A stretch of 64,000 nt of DNA. Source: Leishmania mexicana MHOM/GT/2001/U1103. Its lineage: Eukaryota > Euglenozoa > Kinetoplastea > Trypanosomatida > Trypanosomatidae. Made by a program: the position numbers and the translations under genes. Shown here one piece after another: positions 21,776-32,576 of this stretch (positions are counted from its first letter, which is position 1; every line of letters starts with the position of its first letter). The stretch spans positions 310,001-374,000 of the forward strand of contig NC_018334.1 in NCBI RefSeq assembly GCF_000234665.1, written 5' to 3'. The notes beneath the pieces were generated by a model, which made no database searches, had not been told where the DNA came from, and saw only the letters and a program-made list of their open reading frames with translations.

Positions 21776-23359
21776 TACGGGAGGGGGTCGAGCGGCGAGG
21801 CGAACGAAGAAACCTGTGTACAGAGGCACCCGGGGAGGTATAACTAACCCACAATGGTACTCTGAAGAGCGTTAGGTGCGACTGCATCAGAAAGATTGAA
21901 GACAAGGAAGAAGTGTTGTGAAGAGTGAGGAGCAGATGAGGCGAGGCATGGGTGGTGAAAGACAGGCAGCAGAATATGTTGAAGCATCGGGGGGGGATAC
22001 GCAGGGAGGAGCAGGCAACTGCCACCTCTTTGCTACGCGGTTGCGCACGTGGGCGGTACATATCGAAGGCGCACCAATGTTTAGGAGGATTCCGTTGGCT
22101 GACCGTATTGGGTGCCCTCGAAGGGGCGCGTCGCCTGTTTGCGGCTCCTTTTTTGTTTGTTTGTTTCTCGTCACTCCTGCCAAGCTTCCGGATTGCCACA
22201 TTGGCAGCCTATCGATAGGTAGGGGTGAGCTGAGGGGGTTCCTGTGCGGGTTGTGCCACGCGCGGGACACCGAAGAATACGACGAACACCACGTCGTAGG
22301 AAAGCGGAACTACCGAGCAGTTAGGGAAAAGGTATCACAGACAGACAGAGGGAAAATAAAAACGGAGAGAGTGGCTGCGCGCAGCAGAGCCGCAGAGGTG
22401 GAGGTCCTCGCACGCACGTACACAGGGAGGGAGGGACAGGTACGAAAATCAAAACAAAGTATAAGAGGAAAAAGACATTGCCGCACTTCACCAGGGGGAA
22501 GGCCGCACAAAGACGAGGTGGACTATGGGGGAGCTCGAGAACCACAGGCGGAGCACTGCCCTCTACGTCTTCCACGGTCTCGTCGGCTACCTGCCGGACG
22601 GTGAGACAAACGTGCAAAAAAAAAGAAAGCGAGCAGACATAAGCATGTATATGCGTAAAGGCAAAACGCACGCATACACACACACACACAGACAAGCACA
22701 AGACAAGAGCCTCCCCCTTCCTCCCCCTCCCTGCTCTCCGAAGCGCTGTTCCGGAGGCAGCGATAGGTCGACAAGCCCACAAGAAAACATATATTTCACG
22801 ACACTAGCACACGCCAACGACAACATCTTCGTTCGCGACAGCACACCCTCACGTACGGTTGGGCGCTCAGCGAGAGAGCATCTCAGATTTGATGTTTGCT
22901 GAGCTGCCACAACCACAGAGAGAGAGGTCCCTTTCCGGTTCCTCACTGGAGAAGATGCGATCCCATTTTGACGTCATCGAGCTGTCCGCCTCCTCAGTCC
23001 ATGCTTCACATGCATGCATGTACGTTAATACGTCTCCTATAAAGACGTTCACAGCCCCTAGTAGAAGCATTAACATGCGTCCCGAAACTAAGTAGGCGGC
23101 GGCCAGACACTCGAAGACGTCGATACGTTTCACCCCGAAGCCCCCGCGTCACCACCCGCGCAAATCGGGAGAGAACAGCACCATAGAACAGCCGCCGAAG
23201 GAAGCAACCAGAACTTGTCCCCACGTCTGCAGTAACCCACTGACGGTTGGCAGTCGCGAAAAGAGTGGGGAAGCCGCCGCCCCTCCCAAATAAACAAACA
23301 AATGAATGCGATGTGCTTTTCTACGGAAGGAGCGTAGAGGTCCCACTGAAAGGCATCGG
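21776..23359. other. inter-AAP3 stretch, no intact gene
   Basis: Presumed distal 3' UTR of AAP3 copy B plus processing signals of copy A. Contains a short CA tract at 22676-22690. A hydrophobic minus-strand ORF at 22867-23133 (LMLLLGAVNVFIGDVL) could be a stray end of the transporter relic next door but is not secure. Confidence 0.45.
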
Positions 23360-24580
23360 TAAGCGGCGTCACGACACGACATGAGACCCACAAGAAGTAC
23401 CAGGCCAATGGAGAAGACCATCGCAATCCACGGCGCTCTGAAGAGGTGCGTTATCCTAAGACACCGCCACCATACAGGGTAGATCAAGTGTATCGCAAAG
23501 CTCCTGTCCGTAGCCACACCAGCAAGGCTGCCAATCACCATGTACACTGCTATTGGGAAGGAGGATGGCTGTCGGCCAGAGACAGCAGTAAGAAGACAAG
23601 TTTTCGAATTCGCTCGCTACAAGGAATGTAGTCCGACCGATGACGTTGTGAAGTGGGGTTGGCAGGGTTGTGGACGAGTGCGACGGCTGCAAAAAAAAAG
23701 TTAAAAAAGCCAGTCACCGTGCAGCGGTGTGCATGTGGCGAACAACGCCAAACAACATACAGTGAACAGTTGGGAAGGCCACCGCGAGCTGTTTCACGGC
23801 ATAAGAGAAGAGGGTGGCCAGCATCCCTGGAGCCCCAAAATTCGCAAGTGGATAAACAACAGCAACTGGCGTAGTGCAGTGCATCTACGTGCACCCATGC
23901 AGACTGCAGAGATGCCAGGATAGAGTATCCACAGTGTCGACTGGACGAGCTTGTCGCCAGCACACACAAGAACGTGTCAACGCCAGTTTACGTGTTCCAC
24001 CAAGTTCTCTGCGCAGCAAGGGGAAGCAGCGCTGCCGAGAGCAAGCGTGCGACGACGAAAAAAAAAGATCGAAAGCGAGACCGCGATGTGTCAAACAGCA
24101 ACGGCACCCAGAAAACGCTGACGCTCACCACCGTAGGGACCACCTTGCCGCAGGTGACCCGAATATCCTCTCAGAAGTCGGAAAGTCGTTCATAATGAAG
24201 TACCTGCGTGATGGAGGTGCCCCAGGTGGAGGAGTCCGATGCAGCCGTGGTGAGGGCATCGCCCTGGTGGGTCTTCTCGCCGACTGAGGCTAGTGCAACT
24301 CAGCCCCGCCCTTCGGCACGCGCCAAGTGGTCCTTCGCTGTGGCGCCATTGGTGACTGAGAGGACAACTTCACTGTCTCAGAGATCGCCCAGCACGCCGT
24401 TTTCCCAGCTGTCTATCACGCGGAGCCGCGCACAAGCGGCCCTTCTCCAATGTCTTGATCTCGACCGCCGGCAATCGGGTTGAGGTGATACACTCGGGTA
24501 GGAGACTACGGCCGATGAGCAATGATGCGAAGGCGCAGAGAGTGGGACAGCCTGTGTGCAGCATGTGAAACGCCATAGCT
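23360..24580 (-). pseudogene. degenerate AAAP-family amino acid transporter
   Basis: Three pieces on the minus strand, in different frames but in the right order, align with AAP3 hallmarks. Near 24575-24500, FHMLHTGCPTLCAFASLLIG mirrors YAMKATGCKTFEELSLVLFG (AAP3 133-152). Near 24160-24060, CGKVVPTVVSVSVFWVPLLF mirrors SGNRLITSLVWLVFMVPVVI. Near 23550-23370, YMVIGSLAGVATDR followed by LIYPVWWR and APWIAMVFSIGLVLLVGLMS mirror the last two helices. Spacing from the second to the third piece is close to that of AAP3; the first is about 200 bp too far, so insertions and frameshifts have accumulated. Earlier N-terminal sequence is not recognisable. Because it differs strongly from AAP3, it was probably a distinct paralogue that died, not a recent third AAP3 copy. 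Confidence 0.6.
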
Positions 24581-27137
24581 TGCGCTTACCCGCGGTACGC
24601 TGTTAAAGACTCGTCTGGCTTTCCGCCCCTGTCTCGATTTCAGAACGAAATCTCTGCACAAGCCCGACGACGGTATGGTGACGCGCATGAGGTGGTGAGC
24701 GGGATGAAGAGGTGTCACGGACGGTGAACTGTATAGAGGGTGGTGGAGGCAAAAACAAAGAGAACCGAAATCAAATCGAGCATAGGGGCCGCCTTTGCAG
24801 TGCCGCATGCACGGTAGTGTGCCAAGGTGGGCTGTCAAGTGGGACAGCCCAGAAGGGGAGGTGGGGAATTTGGTGTGGATGCAACTGTGGAGCCAGACCG
24901 CTGACCCGCTCGTAGGAGGACACAGCTGATGTTTCGCACCTCAAGACAGCGTAAAGCTCGAGCGCGTAACCGTGTGTTTAAGGGACGCCCCGGCCAGATA
25001 ACAGCTCTCCCGCTTTGGGGTTGTTTACTATTTTTTTTGTCGCTTACTGGGCATCTTTCCAGCTTGGTGTCCATCTCGTGAAGAAGAGCGGAGAAAGCAT
25101 CGACACTGAAGTGGGAGGACGACGTCGTAGATCCCATGGTCTACGAGGGAGAGCAGCGGTAGCGGGCATGCGCGTCGCATGTACGGGAGGCTGAGACCCA
25201 CACAAACCATGATAACTGACGTTGCCCCACGGCGATATCCATTGAGCACGGCGTATGATCACACGTGTCAAGTGTGCAGGTAAAACAGAAATGTGTTACT
25301 TCTCTTTACGTGTGGGGGAAAACAAAAAAAGGGCATTATATCGTTACATGTGCCCGACACTTCCCCTTTTTCTTCCCTCCACATCGGCCGGTGTGGCTTC
25401 CTGAGAAGGGGGTGGCAGAGGGAAGAGAGGGGTAGGGGTGGCCGGAGAGAAGGCGGCAGGACTCATAAAGTGGGTCAGTTGCCCGCGATGCAGGAAAAGA
25501 AAAACGAACGGACAACGGGGAGGGGGAGCGGGAGAAAAAAGCACACTGGGATACAAACGTGAGAACCGAGATGGCGGAAAAGCAGATAGGGAGACGCAAC
25601 GCCCACGCCCCCTCCCTAAAAAAAAGGTAGGAGGGGGGGTATGGGCAGAGGCAGACACCCGAAGAGAACCACGTAGGAGTGGTGGTTCTCGCTGGCTGTA
25701 CTGCCGCCTCTTCCCTTTCTGTCGCTCGCTCTTTTTTTCCTGCCTCTTCCTCGCGTTTTGCCTATATATGTACATATATGTTTCTTTGCCCTTGCAGGGA
25801 GTCCACTACCGCGTCTGTTGAGGCCTCATGAACTCCTCTCGCGTGATCTCGCTCATCATCATTACACAGGACAGCCACCAAAGAGGCTCTGGAAGGGCAG
25901 ACGTCGAGAGAAGACGTGGGGAGGGAGAGGGGGGGGGAGACATGCAAGCCGGCGCGGGTGCACTACACAAGAAAACATACACACGAAGCAAAAACAGAGA
26001 ACAGAAAAGCGGAGGACGAGGGAGAACACGGAAGAGGGAAAGTGGTGGCGTTGGAAAGATAAAGATAAAAATCATCACTCAGAGACTCGGTGTGATTTGG
26101 CTATCACGTGCACGAACATCCTGTGAGACACACTCACACACACACGCACACACACGGAAACACTTCATCGATTTCATTGCAGCGTTCGCGAAGAGAAGTC
26201 TCAGCGAGGAAGATAAGGAAAAGACGTGCCTCGACAAGGAGAGCACAGACGGATTTATCATGTGAAAAAGGAGGGAGGTGCGCGGCAACGTAAAAAAAAG
26301 GACGAGTAGGCTGTGCTGGTAGGCCAGTGGCGACACAAACATAGTGTGCCCAGTGGGCACAAATTGACGTGCCTATCCGACAAGCTCTCTGGTCCGCCCC
26401 CATCTATGAAAAAGCGGGTGAATGGGGAGGGGAGGGGGAAGGGGGAGGGGGGCAAAATGGTCGAACACCCACCGGAAGAGATGAGGGAGGTACAGCGAAA
26501 CAAGACAGCCAAGGCAGAAACACATCGTATGAGGAAACCCAAGCAGGTGGGCACGGCAAAGTACGGAAAGACAACAAAGCTTGCGGTGCCCACGTGAAAA
26601 AAAAATAAGAGAACGGAGAAAGCCACACAGGAGTAGGAAGAGAGGCGCGGGGGGAGGGGGAGGGGGGGAGAGGAGGAGGGTAAAACGAAAAAGGAAACGA
26701 GAGAGCGAGCATGCGGGTTAGCAATTTAGCCAGGACAGACGTCTCCCCACACCGCCCAAACCTTTTTTTTTTAGTTGCTCGTTCCCGCAGGAAAACACAA
26801 AAATAAAAAAAAGAAAATGAGCACAGGCGAGGGATAAAGGCAGCGTTAAACCTCTCCGTGTTTTCAGGACAGCGGGACAGGGAGCTTCTCGTCTCATGAG
26901 GTGATGTCGAGGGGGGGGGGAGGGACACGAGCGACAGCCTGGACGTCCTTCTACTTAAAGAGCCGCAACACACGCCGCACTGTGGTGAAAAGACTGACAT
27001 GGGGGGAAAGAAAAACACACAATCCTATGCCTCAAGCGTTGTTAAACACCACTATCCTCTCACGTTCCCATATCCGTCTCAGCAACATGAGCAGATCGTC
27101 CTTCAACGCAGCAGCACTCCGGACGGCAGACCCTTCG
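24581..27137. other. proximal 3' UTR of AAP3 copy B, no gene seen
   Basis: Rich in G-runs, A-runs and CA repeats (26125-26155). Open frames are Ser/Pro/Phe or Arg/Glu low complexity. One frame, 24835-25137 on the minus strand (MGSTTSSSHFSVDAFSALLH), could be part of the dead transporter's N-terminal tail, but nothing confirms it. Confidence 0.45.
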
Positions 27138-28760
27138 TGTCTCAACACATGCATGAGCCACAGTGCCCTCCCTTTACGTGGATGAATATCACACGAAGAA
27201 GCTGTAGTAGATCGTCGTAATGGTGCCAAAGACAACTGCAATGACACCCGCCACCACGAGGAAGTACGTCGCCAGCCAGTGCCAGATGCCCACAGATGCC
27301 ATACTCCAGTTGCCGCTGTACATCCAAAAGTACGCAGGGAAGATGAAGCCGATGAACCCGCCGCACAGGGAGCCCACCAAACCAAAGGCCGTGTTGATGC
27401 TCGGGATGAACAGACCGCACACAAGGATGGCGACAGCCATGGTGAGAATCACGATGGTGTGCTTCCAGTACGGCACCGTGTCCAAATCCCAGTTCAGGCA
27501 GTGGTAGACGAAGTTTCGGCACGGCAGCATGTTCATCGCAAAGGCGGCGCAGATTTTGATCAGCATGCCAATGTACGCGATCATCATGTACGGCTGATTC
27601 ACAGGGTCAAAGTTGTACAGGATGGAGTCCTGCGTATCATCCGCGAAGTCAAAGTAGCCAAACACGCCAGTGAGGATGTACAGCACCATGCACACCGTCA
27701 TCGAGATCGCACTCGCAATCGTCAGCTGGCTCACAGACGGGCGAGGGCGCTGCTCGAAATACACTGACCCCGTCACAGCCTGGCACAGAAACGAAAAAAT
27801 GAAGATGGACAATCCGTAAACCGCCTCGTTACCGCTGGTGAAGTACTTCATGTCACCGCGCATGCCCTCCTTCAGCCCATGCATGCTCGAGTGCACCACA
27901 ATGGTGGCAACGAAATACAGCACCATGAAGACACCGATTGCGGAGACGTAGCGGATGCTGTTCACGCGCTTCGGAATCACGACGGGCACCATGAACACGA
28001 GCCATACCAAGCTCGTGATCAGGCGGTTGCCGGAGGTGGTGAGCAGGTACGCGGGCGTGCCGGGCGACTTCTCGAGGATCGGCGTGATGAGGCTGCTGAC
28101 GGCGCTGATGTAGGCGACCGCCGTGCCAAAGCACGACAGCCACAGGACAAACCCAACGAAGTAGTCCCAGCCGCGACCAAAGAGCACGAGAGACAGCTCC
28201 TCGAACGTTTTGCAGCCCGTCGCCTTCATCGCGTAGCCAAGCAGCGTCATGGTGTACACCGTCGCCGCTGTGATGACCACCAGGTAGATGACAGACATGA
28301 TGATGCCCGACATGGCGAAGGACGACGGCATCGAGATGATACCGCCGCCGAGTGTGACGGAGCCAAGGCTGAAGCAGTTCGAGATGACACCCCCATACGG
28401 TATCAGCCACCCGGTGAACCGGAAGATGATGTTGCGCTCCGGCTTGGCGGCGTCGGCACCGTTGCCATTGTGGCTCGATGAGTCCGTCAGGCTTCCTCTT
28501 TTAAGGGGATGGTTGTCGTGCTCACCGCTCGGGTATTTAGTGACGGCGTTGGCCGCGTTCCCGTCCATCAGCGAGTCGCTCAGGATCTGGCCCCCCGCCT
28601 GTGCTGGAACAGGCTCGTTAGGCTTGCTCATGTTGCTGCCGGTTGCGTGCCAGGGAGTGGTACACGGTGGACCCCGGAGCCGGAGATGATGATGAACACG
28701 AGAAAGAGTACCGCAGGCAACAGGAACGAGGAGAGAGATGCGCGTAGAGGACAAGGAAAT
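27138..28760 (-). repeat. AAP3: AAP3 duplicated block, copy B
   Basis: Second copy of 20108-21775, offset 7034 bp over the coding region. Homology ends about 50 bp below the stop codon and about 130 bp above the start codon. The long UTRs beyond are unrelated. Confidence 0.9.
27189..28631 (-). CDS. AAP3: arginine permease AAP3-type amino acid transporter, copy B
   Basis: A 480-residue AAAP permease, 11 residues different from copy A. I start it at the Met of MSKPNEPVPAQAGGQILSDS. The frame stays open 41 codons further upstream (to 28754), but those residues correspond to the 5' flank of copy A, which is out of frame there, so they are not protein. The charge-changing difference at residue 269 (Glu here, Lys in copy A) lies in an exposed loop. 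Helix differences are conservative except Phe for Ser at 235. As the upstream gene of the pair, its downstream region is the 5.4-kb interval that contains the transporter relic. Confidence 0.93.
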   Translation of the reverse strand: MSKPNEPVPAQAGGQILSDSLMDGNAANAVTKYPSGEHDNHPLKRGSLTDSSSHNGNGADAAKPERNIIFRFTGWLIPYGGVISNCFSLGSVTLGGGIISMPSSFAMSGIIMSVIYLVVITAATVYTMTLLGYAMKATGCKTFEELSLVLFGRGWDYFVGFVLWLSCFGTAVAYISAVSSLITPILEKSPGTPAYLLTTSGNRLITSLVWLVFMVPVVIPKRVNSIRYVSAIGVFMVLYFVATIVVHSSMHGLKEGMRGDMKYFTSGNEAVYGLSIFIFSFLCQAVTGSVYFEQRPRPSVSQLTIASAISMTVCMVLYILTGVFGYFDFADDTQDSILYNFDPVNQPYMMIAYIGMLIKICAAFAMNMLPCRNFVYHCLNWDLDTVPYWKHTIVILTMAVAILVCGLFIPSINTAFGLVGSLCGGFIGFIFPAYFWMYSGNWSMASVGIWHWLATYFLVVAGVIAVVFGTITTIYYSFFV

Positions 28761-30107
28761 AAATTACGGGGGGTGTGACTAGCGGGCGGGCGGGGGGAGG
28801 GAGGGAAATACAGGGAAAGGGACAGAGTGGGCGGCGCAAGAGGACAGCGTGATGTGTGCAGGTCTGCGTGTGCTGAAGGAAAAATTCACCTTCAGGTAAG
28901 CGACAGGAGAAGAAGAAAGAGAGAGAGGAGCACACACACACAAAATGAAAAGGAAAGCACAGGAGCCGTCACGCCTTCCACGGTGAAAGGGGGTTTGGCG
29001 CGAAAGGAGATTGGGTAGACGGTCCCGGTTTGGCGGGGAAAACGGGGGGGTGGGGGTGGGAGAAGATGGGGAAAAAATATTACAAGGTGGAACAACGTCG
29101 AAGAAACTCTTGCACACTTCTTTTTTTTCTGCTTGTGCCTGCGTGCCGTTGTCTGTGGTGCCTGTGTCCCCAAAACACGCACACACCCACTCACTCACTC
29201 TCTCCTCTCTGTTAGGCGATCGAGAAGGAGGTAGATAGATAGCGATGGAGAGAAGGACGCGCCAGGCTTTCTCGGCTGTGATGGGTCTCCCGTTTTGCAA
29301 GAGAGTGAGCACAGAAGAAGAAAACAGAAATGTAAAACTAAAAATAGAGCGGAAGAGACAGAGCGACACGGAAGGGAAAGCGCGCGTGAGCGATAGGTGA
29401 ATGTGTGTATCGGGGACCGCGGCTTGTATCGTGCGTGTGATTGTCCGAGTAGGCAGGGGAGAGAGAGAAGGGCGTGAGCTCTGACGAATGAATCGAGAAA
29501 CCGCAAAACAAAAAGCAGTCGAGATGGAAAAAGGGCACGAGCACAGAGAGATGAGGGGAGTGGGGTGGCGGCGTCGTTTCAGTGAAACCGCAGAGCGAGA
29601 GAGAGCGAGCATGCACAACCCTCACGACGATGGTGGGGAATCTCTCTTGGAAGAGCACACTCGGACTCAGCGCAGTTGTGCCATGAGCACAAGCAGCCAC
29701 ATGCGTTATCATGTTCGCACCGTTTTACATCGCATGGTCTGGGCGGATACTTTTTTTTTACGCGCTCTACGTTGTCGATTGCCGTGGATCCACAAGTCTA
29801 TTCAACAAGTCGGAGGAGAAAGGTTCATGCGCGAACAAAAGGGCAGCAACACGACGACGAGCTGCACCATACCTGTGCATGCGAGGCACACAAAGAAAGA
29901 CGACCAGGCGATGTGGATCCACGAACTAAAAAAAACGAGAATTCGTATACATGTAGATAACGTACAGCCAAGGAAGAGAGAATGGAGAGTTGGAGGGAGC
30001 AATAGGCTGGTTTCTGCGCTGAACAGCCTGCATGAGGAGCGGGTATAGCATCTCCCCGGAATAGTCGCCGAGAGCAGTAAATAGCAACTTCGAAAACGCC
30101 GCTTCCT
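28761..30107. other. intergenic stretch, no gene seen
   Basis: 5' flank of AAP3 copy B and presumed 3' UTR of the CFAP97-type gene. The long minus-strand frame 28779-29618 is Ser/Pro/Leu low complexity from pyrimidine-rich DNA and is not taken as a gene. Confidence 0.5.
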
Positions 30108-30584
30108 TTAGTAGCTCGTCCTGTCCATGGGCTGGTAGGGGTAGCGGCTCGTGCGGGCAGCGAACTCTTCGTTCCGGCGACGGTCCGCCTCAAACTTCTC
30201 TGAGCGGTACGTCGGCTGCGTCCGCTCCAGGCGCTCTAGCAACTTCGAATTCTCCTGCGCGATCTTGGCCTGCTCCAGATTGCGACGCCGCTGCGAGTTG
30301 ATCGCCTTGTTGTAGTCACGCCACGGCTCCGAAGTATCCACTCCCCCACGGGTGTTCATGATGTGCACCATCTTCTCCACTAGCTTCTGGTTATCACGGT
30401 TCACCTGCTCCGCACGCGCTGGATTCCCGCGCATGGTGCCGATCGGCCTCACATAAGCGTAGCTCTCCGGTGTCTTATTGTCGATACGGCACTGCTGCCT
30501 GTTCAACCGTTCGAGATGTCTCCAGTAGTTTCGTTCCCGCTCTCGCTCCAAGCACGCCATGTTGGCGCTCCTCTTCGGCTCCAT
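30108..30584 (-). CDS. CFAP97/Hemingway-domain protein
   Basis: A 158-residue basic protein starting MEPKRSANMACLERERERNY. It carries the CFAP97 (Hemingway, KIAA1430) signature: NRDNQKLVEKMVHIMNTRGG near 62-81, followed by RRNLEQAKIAQENSKLLERL and ERTQPTYRSEKFEADR near 99-134. Family proteins are small and charged. They localise to or assemble axonemes and are needed for flagella or sperm tails in animals. The short single-domain form resembles CFAP97D1. In a flagellated trypanosomatid an axonemal role is likely. The start is a standard ATG. No membrane segment. Confidence 0.85.
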   Translation of the reverse strand: MEPKRSANMACLERERERNYWRHLERLNRQQCRIDNKTPESYAYVRPIGTMRGNPARAEQVNRDNQKLVEKMVHIMNTRGGVDTSEPWRDYNKAINSQRRRNLEQAKIAQENSKLLERLERTQPTYRSEKFEADRRRNEEFAARTSRYPYQPMDRTSY

Positions 30585-32336
30585 CTTGAAGAATTCAGTG
30601 AGCAGGTGGGGGTTGGGAGAATCGCGAAGTGTGTGTGTGTGTGTGCGTCTTTGCCGGAGGGGGGGGAGGGGTCACGGGCAAGGAAAATGACGGCGGAAAG
30701 CAGAGGGGAGCGAGCGCCTGGGTTACCTCCGCACGTCCAGCGTAGACGGAAACGCCACGAACAAAAAAAGCTGAGCAAGTGGAGCGACCCTCTGCGAGAC
30801 AACGGGCGGAAACAACAACGACAGCAGGATACACAGCTCGACGTGTTCCCGAGGCTGCGCGTTGACGAGATGGAGGGCTATCGCATCAGGTGGTGGTTTG
30901 CAGTGTTGCGCCCGAGCACACGAGACGTACAGGAATATGTGCGTGCAGAAGAAGGTGAAGGGGTGGAATGACAGTGTTAGGGTGAGCCGAAGCAGAAGAG
31001 GAAGCAGAGAGAGAAAGGGGGAAAGGGGCGGGAGGGTCAGTAGAGCAACAGCGCCTCTTTTACAGTGGGAGGGACTCAAAGACGTGCGCTGCGAACATGC
31101 CACAGTGATCCGAGGTAATCCTTCGGTTGACGTCGACAACAACGACAAAAAAAAGGAATGGGCCTGCGCTGCAGCGTGGGATTTCATATTCGCATGACGT
31201 CTGCGGAGTCCGTGAGAAGAGACGCTTTGTTTTTTCGGGCCACCGTCTACACCGCCTGTTGTCTTTCCTTTTTCCAGTTTATTTTTCTGTTGTCCACAAT
31301 CGGCACAACCGTGCACGCTTCAGATGGTTCTGCGTGGTTCGTGGCACTTTAGGCATACATGTCGCACGACGGAAGTGTTACCCATTTTTGTTTTATTGGC
31401 CAACAATATATATATAAAAAAAAAGAGCGAAGACAATGGAAAGCGAAGAAAAGAAAAGAGGTGCTTACGGGGCGCAGCCGCTGCCATATTGGTGCGCCGT
31501 GTGCTTACGCTTGCGCAATCTCTCGGACAAGAGACTGCCCTGTCGTGTACAACAGTTGGATGGGGAAAACGCACGAGGCTGTTCAGAATACAACACGTAT
31601 TTGCAGCGTGTGCCAAGAGAGAGAGAGCAAACAACAACAACAACAAAAAAAGAATGGCACAGAAGGCTGGGATTTAAAAACAAAAAAACAAAAGTGTTGG
31701 CGTCTTCTTTGTCGAGGTGGTTAGGGTGTGGTGCTAAAGGGTACATACCTGTAGTGGAGAGTGGGGCGTGAACACCACAGGAAGTCCAGAGAACGCTCCT
31801 GTATCAATTGGAGGAGTTGACCTCCATGAAAGCGGAAGAGGATGAAGGCAGTGCTCTCCTACATTCGTTAGCCGACAGCACACCTCCACCATTTTCTGGC
31901 CTCGGCCTTGTCCGTTTTCGCTCTCTAGAATCACACCGCGAGTACTCCAAGACACATCTCCGCACATGCTCCATCATCGGGGCCGGTGATCGTGCCTCCT
32001 GTGAGCCCTTACAAGCGCAGAGAGGAAGGCGAAGACGTGAAAAAAACCGCCTGCATGACCACACCTGCACCAACGTGGTGCGGAAACGAAAAGAAACGCG
32101 CGGCGCTCGAAAATTGACCGAAGTCACTCACTCCCGCGCAGGCGCAGCACAACCATTTTAAAATAAAAGAGACATGAAAACACTTGCGGAGAAAAAAAAA
32201 GGGATAGGAGTGCAATGCCTTCGCGCACGGGTTACGTCGACCGACAGCGGGCCTGTGCATGCGACACAGGCAAGCGTGCCGCTCGGTCGGCAATCGCATT
32301 CCTATCCTGGTAAAGGCACTCCTACACGTAGAGGCA
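30585..32336. other. intergenic stretch, no gene seen
   Basis: Contains a GT tract at about 30629-30645, just upstream of the CFAP97-type gene, and an AT tract at 31408-31420. No supported gene. Confidence 0.5.
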
Positions 32337-32576
32337 TTAGATGTTCTCCAAGGTGCTCTTGCCGTTTCCAGGGTCGCTCTCCACCACCGTCATCACCACG
32401 GACCCCGGCAGGTGCAGTTCATCGGGGCGCTTGTACGCAACGTACAGTGCCGCAATCACGCCAACCACCGTGATGCCGAGGCACACCCACACAAGCGGGA
32501 ACTCCTCCTTGGACTTTGCCGCCGCCACCGACAGGCACGCCGCCAGGGCGACAATCAGCAGCTGCATCGCGGACAT
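32337..32576 (-). CDS. 79-residue single-pass membrane microprotein, copy 1
   Basis: Starts MSAMQLLIVALAACLSVAAA, a likely cleavable signal peptide. KSKEEF and one membrane helix (PLVWVCLGITVVGVIAALYV, about 27-46) follow, then a basic stop-transfer (AYKRPDELHLPG) and a short tail ending SDPGNGKSTLENI. A copy at 49643-49882 encodes the same first 62 residues and a tail that differs from residue 64 on. About 190 bp from the ATG inward are identical in the two genes, including synonymous sites, while flanks are unrelated. I choose the internal Met because the open frame upstream is Ser/His/Thr-rich and absent from the other copy. Function unknown; predicted small type I membrane protein of the secretory route. 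Confidence 0.85.
   Translation of the reverse strand: MSAMQLLIVALAACLSVAAAKSKEEFPLVWVCLGITVVGVIAALYVAYKRPDELHLPGSVVMTVVESDPGNGKSTLENI

Noticed and set aside
28632..28754. 41-codon N-terminal extension of AAP3 copy B
   Set aside because: The same DNA in copy A is out of frame with the permease, and the conserved Met at 28631 begins the shared protein.
28779..29618. A 279-codon Ser/Pro/Leu-rich minus-strand frame upstream of AAP3 copy B
   Set aside because: Low-complexity reading of CT-rich UTR and splice-site DNA.
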